In this document: piece after piece, positions 56,892-64,000 of the stretch
Numbering within the stretch: the first letter of the stretch is position 1
Layout of the letters: every line of letters starts with the position of its first letter
Assembly (NCBI RefSeq): GCF_000308815.1
Contig: NZ_BAFX01000007.1
Location: forward strand, 51,608-115,607
Reading direction: 5' to 3'
DNA from: Nocardia concava NBRC 100430
GTDB taxonomy: Bacteria > Actinomycetota > Actinomycetes > Mycobacteriales > Mycobacteriaceae
DNA length: 64,000 nucleotides
Notes under the pieces: generated by a model
The model's database searches: none
Seen by the model: the letters and a program-made list of their open reading frames with translations, nothing else
Told to the model about the DNA's origin: nothing
Translations under genes and position numbers: made by a program

Positions 56892-57332
56892 ACATGCGAC
56901 TCGGTAACGGCGCGATCAACGGCGCAGGTCAGGGCCACAACGAGGCGGCGGCGGGGGTTGACAGAACGCGAATCGTGTGCATCCCGTTGTGGCATAAGGG
57001 GATAGCGCATCGGGCAGTTCGCGTGCATATGCGAGTGCGTAGTTCGCATACGCGACCGAGCACCCTCACATAAACGGCAATGCATCACTCGAGAAGTCGT
57101 CTCCGAATCTCTGTCAGGCCCCCTGGCACATCCCGCCCGGTCGCTCTCTGGAATCCCCGCCGACGTATCTCGGGTGAGCGGGCACCGCTTCCCGGGTACC
57201 CCGCCGGTCGCAGGTGACACCCCGCCACGCGGATCCGACACCGCCCGCGTGTGGTGCGGGGGGAGGCACGCATTACTCTCATTGACTACTACTCTCCATA
57301 GTGGAGTTAGCCCGGTCGACATGGAGGACCCC
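56892..57332. other. carD-lpqE divergent regulatory region, no gene seen
   Basis: About 440 bases without a supportable ORF, less GC-rich than its neighbours between 56,960 and 57,110. It holds an inverted-repeat cluster at 57018-57055 and a possible lpqE -35, TTGACT (57282-57287). A short CTCCAtagTGGAG palindrome at 57293-57305 lies near the lpqE promoter. Confidence 0.5.
57018..57055. repeat. Inverted-repeat cluster upstream of carD
   Basis: TTCGCGTGCATATGCGA (57018-57034) and TCGCATACGCGA (57044-57055) share TCGCATA and CGCGA in opposite orientation. Each half is itself nearly palindromic. It could bind a regulator of carD or lpqE. Confidence 0.45.
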
Positions 57333-57980
57333 GTGACTGCCCTGAAAGCCACCACTGCGTCGAAGTCGCGGCGGCGTGCCGTGACAGTTGCCGCTCTCGC
57401 CGCGGGCGCCGTGCTCGCGCTGTCGGGCTGCGGTGCCGGCCAGGTCTCGCAGACCGCCACCCAGGTCGCCGCCGTCAACGGCAACTCGGCCAATGTCGGC
57501 TCCATCGCGCTGCGTGACGTGCGCTTCCTGATCCCGCAGACCGAGGAGTTCAACAACGCCAAGGGCGGCAAGGCCGTGGTGGCCTTCAGCGCCGTCAACC
57601 TGAGCGACAGCAAGACCGACGAGCTGGTCAGCATCAACACCGATCTGGGCCAGGTCAAGCTGGCCGACAAGATCGAGATCAAGCCGTCCACCACCGTCGT
57701 CGCCGACAAGCCGACCGCGAAGGACGCGGCCACCGCGGCCGCCGTGCACGAGCAGAACGAGGGCCAGCCGGTCAGCGACAAGGTCGCCGACCCGAACGCC
57801 AAGCCGGTCCTGATCGAGGTCACCGGCCTGACCAAGGATGTCACCCCCGGTCTTACGTACCCGCTGACGTTCGTGTTCAAGGAGGGCGGCACCGTCGTCG
57901 TCAACGTGCCGGTCGACGCGGGCCCGAACAACCCGCGCCCGGAGCCGGCGAAGAAGGCCGAGAAGGGCGGCGAGCACTAG
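57333..57980 (+). CDS. lpqE: Lipoprotein LpqE
   Basis: 215 residues. A signal peptide with Arg-rich N-terminus ends in the lipobox LALSGCG, with Cys at ~34 to be lipidated. The mature part is Ala/Val/Lys/Asp-rich, ending in a Pro/Lys/Glu tail. It is the homologue of Rv3584 by position and lipobox. GTG 57333 follows GGAGG by five bases; ATG 57321 is in the same frame. Function unknown; it may act in the cell envelope. Ends at a terminator, divergent from carD. Confidence 0.88.
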   Translation: MTALKATTASKSRRRAVTVAALAAGAVLALSGCGAGQVSQTATQVAAVNGNSANVGSIALRDVRFLIPQTEEFNNAKGGKAVVAFSAVNLSDSKTDELVSINTDLGQVKLADKIEIKPSTTVVADKPTAKDAATAAAVHEQNEGQPVSDKVADPNAKPVLIEVTGLTKDVTPGLTYPLTFVFKEGGTVVVNVPVDAGPNNPRPEPAKKAEKGGEH

Positions 57981-57998
57981 TCTCGCCCCGACAGACCG

Positions 57999-58038
57999 AG
58001 CAGCGCCCGTCCCGAACCTTGGGGCGGGCGCTGCTTTC
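57999..58038 (+). terminator. Terminator after lpqE
   Basis: AGCAGCGCCCGTCCC (57999-58013) pairs with GGGGCGGGCGCTGCT (58021-58035) with wobbles, seven-base loop, then TTC. Confidence 0.7.
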
Positions 58039-58100
58039 GGTTCAGGGCATCGAGCGCCGAGGCGGCGGCCGGGGTGCCCAGGTTTGTCGGACGGGCTGGT

Positions 58101-58106
58101 TAGGCT
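58101..58106 (+). promoter_or_regulatory. -10 box of radA (leaderless)
   Basis: TAGGCT ends six bases before the GTG at 58113. Confidence 0.5.
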
Positions 58107-58112
58107 GCCCGC

Positions 58113-59513
58113 GTGGCCAAGGTGAAATCGCTGTACCGGTGCGCGGAGTGCACGCACGAGGTCGCGAAATGGGTTGGGCGGTGCCCGGATTGCGGTGGGT
58201 GGGGAACCATCGAGGAGGTCGCCGCGTCCTCGGCGGCGGTCGCGACCGGGCGGCGGGCGATGCTGCCGAGCACGGCGGCGGTGCCGATCTCGAGCGTCGA
58301 TTCCAACAAGACGTTCGCGCGGGGCACGGGCGTGTCCGAGCTGGACCGGGTGCTGGGCGGGGGCATCATTCCCGGGTCGGTGGTGCTGCTGTCGGGCGAG
58401 CCTGGCGTCGGGAAGTCGACGCTGCTGCTCGAGGTGGCGCACCGGTGGGCGCGGGCGCGCGACGAGATCGCGCTCTACGTGACCGCGGAGGAGTCGGCGG
58501 GGCAGGTGCGGCTGCGGGCGGACCGGACGGGGGCGGTGCACGAAAAGGTGTACCTGGCCGCGGAATCCGATCTGGGGACCATTCTCGGCCACGTGGAGCA
58601 GGTGAAACCCTCACTGCTGGTGGTGGACTCGGTGCAGACCATGCTGGCGGCCGACGCGGACGGCGTGATCGGCGGTGTCACCCAGGTGCGGTCGGTGACG
58701 GCGGCGCTCACCTCGCTGGCCAAGGCGAGCGGTATCGCGGTGCTGCTGGTCGGGCACGTCACCAAGGACGGCGCGGTGGCCGGTCCGCGCACGCTCGAGC
58801 ATCTGGTGGACGTGGTGCTGCAGTTCGAGGGCGACAAGCACTCCTCGCTGCGCATGGTGCGCGGCATCAAGAACCGCTTCGGCAGCACCGACGAGGTCGG
58901 CTGCTTCGAGATGCGGGAGGCCGGAATCCATTGCGTGGACGACCCTTCGGGGCTGTTCCTGCACCACCGGACCGACGCGGTGCCCGGCACCGCGGTGACG
59001 GTCGCCATGGATGGCAAGCGGCCCATGCTGGGCGAGGTGCAGGGGCTCACGGTGGACACCCAGGCGCCCGCGCCGCGGCGCGCGGTGAGCGGGCTGGACT
59101 ACAACCGCGTTTCCATGGTCCTGGCGGTCCTGCAGAGCCGCGGGGGCGTCTTCGTGGGCAAGCAGGACGTCTACGCGGCCACCGTGGGCGGTATGCGGCT
59201 CACCGAACCCGCCGCGGATCTGGCTGTCGCGCTTGCCATCGCGAGCGCCAGCCAGGATCTGGCCCTGCCCCGCGGCATGGTGGTGCTGGGCGAGGTGGGC
59301 CTCGCGGGCGAGGTGCGGCAGGTGACCGGGCTGAGCCGCAGGCTGGCCGAGGCGGAACGGCTGGGCTTCACCGAGGCCCTGGTGCCGCCGGGCGTGGAGC
59401 GCTCGAGCCGGGGCATGAAGCTGCGCGAGGTGGCCGATATCCGTGCGGCCCTTGCGGTTACCGGTCTGCGCCGCCGTCGGCGCGAGGAGGCTCCGTTGGA
59501 GATGGCGGAGTGA
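58113..59513 (+). CDS. radA: DNA repair protein RadA (Sms)
   Basis: 466 residues. RecA-like ATPase that promotes branch migration in recombinational repair. N-terminal zinc finger Cys10-x2-Cys13 ... Cys24-x2-Cys27; Walker [10 protein letters not shown] at ~100; the RadA-specific KNRFGS motif near 250; C-terminal Lon-protease-like domain ([15 protein letters not shown]). GTG with a -10 box six bases upstream suggests a leaderless transcript. In M. tuberculosis radA (Rv3585) is followed by disA; here it is followed by a terminator and no disA. Confidence 0.97.
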   Translation: MAKVKSLYRCAECTHEVAKWVGRCPDCGGWGTIEEVAASSAAVATGRRAMLPSTAAVPISSVDSNKTFARGTGVSELDRVLGGGIIPGSVVLLSGEPGVGKSTLLLEVAHRWARARDEIALYVTAEESAGQVRLRADRTGAVHEKVYLAAESDLGTILGHVEQVKPSLLVVDSVQTMLAADADGVIGGVTQVRSVTAALTSLAKASGIAVLLVGHVTKDGAVAGPRTLEHLVDVVLQFEGDKHSSLRMVRGIKNRFGSTDEVGCFEMREAGIHCVDDPSGLFLHHRTDAVPGTAVTVAMDGKRPMLGEVQGLTVDTQAPAPRRAVSGLDYNRVSMVLAVLQSRGGVFVGKQDVYAATVGGMRLTEPAADLAVALAIASASQDLALPRGMVVLGEVGLAGEVRQVTGLSRRLAEAERLGFTEALVPPGVERSSRGMKLREVADIRAALAVTGLRRRRREEAPLEMAE

Positions 59514-59581
59514 GGATCCGAGACCTGGTGAATCGAATTCGATCGATAAAAGGAATTCCGTTTACCGCCACTCGAATTCCT

Positions 59582-59637
59582 GAATAACAACGGAGGCCGG
59601 AATCCGATCGATCGGATTCCGGCCTCCGTTGTTATTC
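59582..59637. terminator. Bidirectional terminator: perfect 56-bp palindrome
   Basis: Bases 59582-59637 form a perfect palindrome of 28-bp arms around a CG centre (arm starts GAATAACAACGGAGGCCGG). It lies between radA and the convergent Rv3587c-like gene, 68 bases after radA. Confidence 0.85.
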
Positions 59638-59646
59638 GTGCTGGAT

Positions 59647-60312
59647 TCAGGCGATATTGAAGGGCTCCGGCGCGCTGCGCACCGAACCGAGCTGGGCCAC
59701 AACGCTGTACGGGCCGGACGGCACCGGGACGCGCTCGCCCGCGCAGCTGGGCTGTGAGGTGGTGCCGGACCAGGCGACGGTGAAGGCGGCCTGCTGGCCG
59801 GGCGCCAGGGTGCGCATGTCGGGGGTGCCGTCCTGATTGCAGTCGGTGCTGGACCAGAGCTTGCGCTGGCCGTCGAGAGACTGCACCTGGATCAGCTGCA
59901 GCGCCGCACCCATATCGCGTTCACAGGCACTGCTGGAGATATTGGTGATGACGATGCCGAACTGCGGCTGCTCACCGGACTTGTACGTGGGCTGACCGAC
60001 GGTGACCTTCACGGCCAACGACTGGTCGGGACACTGGCCCGCCGCGGCCGGAGCGGCACCGCTCGCGGTGGCGCCCGAAGGCTTGATCGGGCTCGAATCC
60101 GGCGCGGCCGACGAGCTGCCCGCCGGCTTGTTGGTGGCCGCGGGGCTGGACGTGGCGCTCGCCTTGGCGTCGGTCTTGTGGTCGCCGCCGCCCTTGAGCA
60201 GCGCGAAGGCACCCCAGATGACCAGCGCGAGCGCGATCACCACCGCACCGATCGCGGCCGCGCGGCGACGCCAGTAGATTTCCGGTGGCAGAGGTCCGTT
60301 CGGTTCCAGCAC
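59647..60312 (-). CDS. Membrane-anchored protein, Rv3587c-like
   Basis: 221 residues. One membrane helix (~20-40) after a short N-terminus, then a Ser/Ala/Thr/Pro-rich linker (~45-90) and a C-terminal beta-rich extracytoplasmic domain (~92-221) with four cysteines that may form two disulfides. It matches the place of Rv3587c between disA and the carbonic anhydrase. Function unknown. ATG 60312; the gene is separated from the carbonic anhydrase gene by 107 bases. Confidence 0.8.
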   Translation of the reverse strand: MLEPNGPLPPEIYWRRRAAAIGAVVIALALVIWGAFALLKGGGDHKTDAKASATSSPAATNKPAGSSSAAPDSSPIKPSGATASGAAPAAAGQCPDQSLAVKVTVGQPTYKSGEQPQFGIVITNISSSACERDMGAALQLIQVQSLDGQRKLWSSTDCNQDGTPDMRTLAPGQQAAFTVAWSGTTSQPSCAGERVPVPSGPYSVVAQLGSVRSAPEPFNIA

Positions 60313-60419
60313 GGTGACAACGGTAAGGGCAGCGTCGGGATCATCCCGAGCAGGGTCTCGGCGTGTCGGACGTGAAAGCGCCTACGGGGGCGGTAAATTC
60401 CGCCGCCCGCGCGGACGAA

Positions 60420-61043
60420 TCAGACAACCTCGCCGATATTGCCGATCACCCGGTGCAGCTTGATCTCGCCGTCGCCGAGGTTGTAGGTGACGCACGCGAT
60501 CGCGCACTCGCCGGTGGCCACGCGCTGGGAGATGATCATCGACCGCTGCATGAGCAGGCGGGCGGTCTCCTCGACGTGGCGGGCCTCGAGCTCGTCGACC
60601 TCTGCCAGGCCCTCGCGGCGGCCGATCAGGATCGAGGGCGTGACGCGCTCGACCACCGAGCGGATGAAGCCGCCGGGCACATTGCCGTGGTCGAGGGCGT
60701 CGATGGTGGCACGGACCGCGCCGCAGCTGTCGTGGCCGAGGACCACGATCAGCGGCACGTTCAGCACCTGCACGCCGTATTCGATGGAACCGAGCACCGA
60801 GGAGTCGATGACATGGCCCGCGGTGCGGACCACGAACATGTCGCCCAGGCCCTGGTCGAAAATGATCTCGGCGGCGACGCGGGAGTCGCCGCAGCCGAAC
60901 AGGACGGCGCTCGGATTCTGTCCGGCGACGAGCTTGGCCCGATCGACGGCACCTTGGCTAGGGTGCTGCAACGTGCCATTGACGAAGCGCTCATTGCCTT
61001 CACGCAGGGCTTTCCAGGCACTGATCGGGTTGTTATGCGGCAT
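60420..61043 (-). CDS. Beta-carbonic anhydrase
   Basis: 207 residues. Interconverts CO2 and bicarbonate. Zinc site: Cys51, Asp53-Arg55 (FGCGDSRV) and His/Cys in GHDSCGA (~105-108). Matches Rv3588c, the CanB-type enzyme. The ATG at 61043 is preceded by GGAGAATGGGACGC; longer upstream frames are not conserved. Divergent from mutY with 178 bases between. Confidence 0.95.
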   Translation of the reverse strand: MPHNNPISAWKALREGNERFVNGTLQHPSQGAVDRAKLVAGQNPSAVLFGCGDSRVAAEIIFDQGLGDMFVVRTAGHVIDSSVLGSIEYGVQVLNVPLIVVLGHDSCGAVRATIDALDHGNVPGGFIRSVVERVTPSILIGRREGLAEVDELEARHVEETARLLMQRSMIISQRVATGECAIACVTYNLGDGEIKLHRVIGNIGEVV

Positions 61044-61221
61044 GCGTCCCATTCTCCATAGCCCCTTGGTTACCGGCGAGTCTCTATCGTTACGGTCCGG
61101 CAAAGACCTGCCGACCGCGCCGCGCTGTCTCCGGTGAGCCACCGGATGCCCGATGCGCCGCTGCCGGAATCGGCAGGGGCGCGCTATGGATACCATCGGG
61201 AGCGGCCGGGAGGAGGCGTAA

Positions 61222-62103
61222 TTGGACAGTACGGGGTTCGATCGGGACGCGCTGATCGACTGGTATCGCGATACCGCGCGGGATCTGCCGTGGCGGCGGC
61301 CCGGCGTGACCGCGTGGCAGATCCTGATGAGCGAGATCATGCTGCAGCAGACGCCGGTCGTGCGCGTCGAGCCGATCTGGCGGGAGTGGGTGGCGCGCTG
61401 GCCGGTGCCCTCGGCCATGGCCGCCGCGTCGCAGGGCGAGGTGCTGCGGGCCTGGGGCAAGCTCGGCTATCCGCGGCGCGCGCTGCGGCTGCACGAGTGC
61501 GCGGGGGTGCTGGCACGCGAGCACGGCGACGAGGTGCCGGCCGACGTGGATGTGCTGCTGAGCCTGCCGGGCATCGGGGCGTACACGGCGCGGGCGGTGG
61601 CCTGTTTCGCCTACGGGCAGCGAGTTCCGGTGGTGGACACCAATGTCCGGCGGGTGGTCGCGCGTGCGGTGCACGGGCGCGCGGACGCGGGCAATCCGGC
61701 GGCGCGGGATCTCGCCGAGACCGAGGCACTGCTGCCCGCCTCGATCGAGCGGGCCGCGGTCATGTCCGCGGCGCTGATGGAACTGGGCGCGCTGATCTGT
61801 ACCGCCCGCACCCCGGACTGCGAGCGCTGCCCACTTCCCAAGTGCGCGTGGGTTTCCGCGGGCCGCCCGGCCTCGGAGGTGGTGCGACGGGTGCAGAAGT
61901 ACGAGGGCACCGACCGGCAGGCGCGCGGCAGGCTGCTGGATGTGCTGCGCGGCGCTTCGGGCCCGGTGGAGCGGGTTCGCTTGGATCTGGCCTGGACTCG
62001 CGATCCGGGGCAGCGTGATCGCGCGCTGGACTCACTGCTGGTGGACGGGCTCATCGAGCAGACCGCCGACGGTCTGTTCGCGCTGGCGGGCGAGGCGAGC
62101 TGA
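61222..62103 (+). CDS. mutY: A/G-specific adenine DNA glycosylase
   Basis: 293 residues. Removes adenine mispaired with 8-oxoguanine. Catalytic Glu38 (LMSEIMLQQT), HhH motif LPGIGAYTARAV with Asp139 (VVDTNV), and four Fe-S cysteines Cys193, Cys200, Cys203, Cys208. The last spacing is Cx4C rather than the usual Cx5C. No separate C-terminal NUDIX-like domain, in line with the short mycobacterial enzyme. Start is TTG 61222, five bases after AGGAGG. Confidence 0.94.
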   Translation: MDSTGFDRDALIDWYRDTARDLPWRRPGVTAWQILMSEIMLQQTPVVRVEPIWREWVARWPVPSAMAAASQGEVLRAWGKLGYPRRALRLHECAGVLAREHGDEVPADVDVLLSLPGIGAYTARAVACFAYGQRVPVVDTNVRRVVARAVHGRADAGNPAARDLAETEALLPASIERAAVMSAALMELGALICTARTPDCERCPLPKCAWVSAGRPASEVVRRVQKYEGTDRQARGRLLDVLRGASGPVERVRLDLAWTRDPGQRDRALDSLLVDGLIEQTADGLFALAGEAS

Positions 62104-62104
62104 T

Positions 62105-62139
62105 CCGCGGTCTGCCGCCCCTCATGCGGCAGACCGCGG
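62105..62139. terminator. Bidirectional terminator between mutY and the ABC permease gene
   Basis: CCGCGGTCTGCCGC (62105-62118) and its perfect complement (62126-62139), loop CCCTCAT. Confidence 0.75.
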
Positions 62140-62164
62140 TCCCGTCACGTGGTGACGAGGGCTC

Positions 62165-63040
62165 TCAGGCGGGGACGAGGGTCTTGCGCCGGTTGCGGGT
62201 GCGGGAGCCCACGATCCGGCAGATCAGGTAGATCGTGAACGAGATGGTGGTGACGAAGGTTGAGATCGGGACGCCGGGAGCCAGCGAGAGCAGAATGCCT
62301 CCGACGGCGGCGATTTCGGCGAACACGATCGACAGCACCGCGACCCGGGCCGGGCTGGCGGTGAGCTGCGCGGCCGCGGCCGCCGGGGTGATGAGTAGCG
62401 ACAGCACCAGCAGCGCGCCGACGATCTGCACGCCGAAGGCGGCGGTCACGCCGAGCAGGACCGCGAAGACGATGGACAGCGCCCGCACCGGAACCCCGCG
62501 CGCCACCGCCACTTCCGGGTCGGAGCTGGCGAACAGCAGCGGGCGGTAGATCGCGGCCAGCACGATGAGCACGGCGGCCGTGCAGGTGGCCAGCAGGCCC
62601 AGGCCGGAATTGCCGACGCTCACCACCTGACCGGTGAGCAGCGAGAACTTCGAGCCCGCGCGCTCGGGGCCGAGCCAGAGGAACAGCACCGACAGGCCGA
62701 GACCGAAGGACAGCACCACGGCGATGACCGAATCGCGTTCGCGGGCACGGGAACCCAGGACGCCGAAGAGGACGGCGGCGATGACCGAGCCGATGATCGC
62801 GCCCGCGCCGACGCCGACGCCGACGAGCAGCGCGGCGGCCGCGCCGGTCAGCGAGAGCTCGCTGGTGCCGTGCACGGCGAAGGACATCTGGCGGCTGATG
62901 ATGAGCGGCCCGATGGCCCCGGCCAGCAGGCCGAGCAGCGCGGCCGCGATGACCGCCTGCTGCACGAAGTCGTAGGAGAGCAGATGCGTGGTGGTGGAGA
63001 AGTCGAACATCTGCGAGAAGAGCTTGGACAGCTTTTCCAT
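62165..63040 (-). CDS. Metal (Zn/Mn) ABC transporter permease
   Basis: 291 residues with about eight membrane helices. FAVHGTSELSLTGAAAALLVG is the typical ZnuB/MntB segment (here in parts: SFAVHGTSELSLTG) and LVLSLLITPAAAAAQLT the C-terminal one. Its ATG and the ATPase stop share base 63040, so the two are coupled. The substrate-binding protein, usually next in line, would lie beyond the window. Zinc or manganese cannot be told apart. Confidence 0.9.
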   Translation of the reverse strand: MEKLSKLFSQMFDFSTTTHLLSYDFVQQAVIAAALLGLLAGAIGPLIISRQMSFAVHGTSELSLTGAAAALLVGVGVGAGAIIGSVIAAVLFGVLGSRARERDSVIAVVLSFGLGLSVLFLWLGPERAGSKFSLLTGQVVSVGNSGLGLLATCTAAVLIVLAAIYRPLLFASSDPEVAVARGVPVRALSIVFAVLLGVTAAFGVQIVGALLVLSLLITPAAAAAQLTASPARVAVLSIVFAEIAAVGGILLSLAPGVPISTFVTTISFTIYLICRIVGSRTRNRRKTLVPA

Positions 63041-63918
63041 TACGCGCGCACCTCTTTCGCGGCCTCGGGGCGGTTCTCGCCGTGGCAGTGGGCCGCGCCG
63101 GATTCGCCGAGCGCGTCCATGGCGTCGCCGGTGCCGACCACGACCAGGCGGCCGCGCACGCGCAGCACGTCCACCTCGGTGCCGTAGAGCTCCGAAAGCG
63201 TCTCCGAGGTCATCACCTCGTCGGGCGTGCCGATCCGGAATTGCCCGTCGACCAGGTACAGCACCCGATCCACCAGCGGCAGAATCGGATTGATCTCGTG
63301 CGTCACGAACAGCACGGCGGTGTCGTGGCTGCGCCGCCGCCGGTCGATGAGCTCCGACACCAGCCGCTGATTCGCCAGATCCAGCGACAGCAGCGGCTCG
63401 TCACACAGCAGCACCTTCGGATTCCCGGCCAGTGCCTGCGCCACCCGCAGCCGCTGCTGCTCGCCACCCGACAGCGCGTCCAGCGGCGCATAGGCGAACT
63501 GCTCCGCACCTACCGCCGAAATGGCCTCCGCCACTTTCCGTTTGCGTTCCTTGCGCCCGCGCAACCCGAGCCCCCAGCGATGCCCGTCCACACCGAGTCC
63601 GACCAGATCCACGCCGCGCAGCTGCGCACCGCCCTCGATGGTCTTCTGCTGCGGCACGTACCCGATATCCGGATTGCCCACCCGCACAGCCGATCCCGCC
63701 ACCTCCGCGGTCCCCGCCGTCAACTTCAACTGCCCCAGCAGCATCCGCATGAGCGAGGTCTTCCCGGATCCGTTGGGCCCCAGCACCGCGATGAATTCCC
63801 CGGGCGCCACATCGAGATCCAGCCCCTGCCACAACGTCCGCTCGCCGAACGACAGCCGCGCGCCGGATAGCCGCACCGCCGGCGCGCCGTCCACGCGCGC
63901 CGTATCGGCCGGTGTCAC
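63040..63918 (-). CDS. Metal (Zn/Mn) ABC transporter ATP-binding protein
   Basis: 292 residues. Walker A GPNGSGKTS, Q-loop in YVPQQKTIEGG, signature LSGGEQQRL, Walker B VLLCDEPLLSLD and switch His in VTHEINP all present. The C-terminal ~50 residues after the nucleotide domain end in a His/Cys-containing AAHCHGENR that could bind metal. GTG start at 63918; the first ~15 residues are a soluble extension. Pairs with the downstream permease by a shared base. Confidence 0.92.
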   Translation of the reverse strand: MTPADTARVDGAPAVRLSGARLSFGERTLWQGLDLDVAPGEFIAVLGPNGSGKTSLMRMLLGQLKLTAGTAEVAGSAVRVGNPDIGYVPQQKTIEGGAQLRGVDLVGLGVDGHRWGLGLRGRKERKRKVAEAISAVGAEQFAYAPLDALSGGEQQRLRVAQALAGNPKVLLCDEPLLSLDLANQRLVSELIDRRRRSHDTAVLFVTHEINPILPLVDRVLYLVDGQFRIGTPDEVMTSETLSELYGTEVDVLRVRGRLVVVGTGDAMDALGESGAAHCHGENRPEAAKEVRA

Positions 63919-64000
63919 GGCACCCGTCGATACGTGGGCTGAATCCGCACAGGCGTGCGCGCGCCGCCGTGATGGCCTCGGTGACAGCTACCGATTCGGA
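63919..64000. other. End of window upstream of the ABC ATPase, nothing called
   Basis: 82 bases with no clear promoter or Zur-type box. One minus-strand frame stays open and ends at the TGA overlapping the GTG (63918), so the 3' end of an upstream gene, possibly the metal-binding protein, may lie here; the encoded residues do not identify it. Confidence 0.3.

Overview
The window looks like a chromosomal segment of a high-GC mycolic-acid actinomycete, most probably Nocardia. The evidence is very GC-rich codon use, frequent GTG starts, many leaderless genes with a TANNNT -10 box 6-8 nt before the start codon, and a gene order that follows the Mycobacterium tuberculosis stretch Rv3579c-Rv3628 (remembered from H37Rv, not searched here). 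Nothing in it is a prophage, insertion sequence, CRISPR array, tRNA or rRNA gene.

Layout. 1-5,760: the end of an MFS exporter, then ppa facing dacB, a zinc metalloprotease-like gene, tilS and hpt. 5,761-21,300: a lineage-specific block inserted between hpt and ftsH. It holds a LysR regulator, an amidase, a tandem pair of membrane Ser/Thr kinases (the second looks like a pseudokinase), two small-molecule kinases, a PucR-ALDH-SDR divergon and several DUF genes. 21,567-31,342: a long co-directional run for proteolysis and cofactor synthesis: ftsH, folE-folP-folB-folK, DUF3180, DUF6779, a Rossmann/DUF2520 protein, panC, panD and coaX. 31,412-32,574: a cysteine dioxygenase-rhodanese operon preceded by a leaderless 13-codon ORF with a Cys-Cys pair and mutually exclusive hairpins, which I read as an undescribed cysteine-sensing attenuator. 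32,634-40,373: lysS, lsr2, an FHA-HTH protein, a DUF1772 protein, a secreted lipase and clpC1.

40,512-48,627: a second accessory block with a PhyH dioxygenase, an LLM flavin oxidoreductase, a two-component system beside an ABC exporter, a TetR-azoreductase-SMR unit with duplicated operators, an SRPBCC protein and OsmC. 48,696-52,319: the haem-degrading enzyme mhuD, its divergent hydrolase partner, an acyl-CoA dehydrogenase, an enoyl-CoA hydratase and a DUF4190 protein. 52,474-62,103: rlmB, cysS, ispF, ispD, carD, lpqE, radA, an Rv3587c-like gene, a beta-carbonic anhydrase and mutY. This block is inverted relative to M. tuberculosis, and disA is missing from its usual place after radA. 62,165-63,918: permease and ATPase of a zinc/manganese-type ABC importer.

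How the genes work together. Most of the conserved part is core biosynthesis (folate, pantothenate/CoA, isoprenoid precursors), translation and tRNA modification (lysS, cysS, tilS, rlmB), proteolysis (ftsH, clpC1) and DNA maintenance or global regulation (lsr2, carD, radA, mutY). The accessory blocks add signalling, detoxification and lipid catabolism. Operons are tightly packed, with GTGA, ATGA and TGATG stop-start overlaps, and are separated by strong hairpin terminators, several of them bidirectional.
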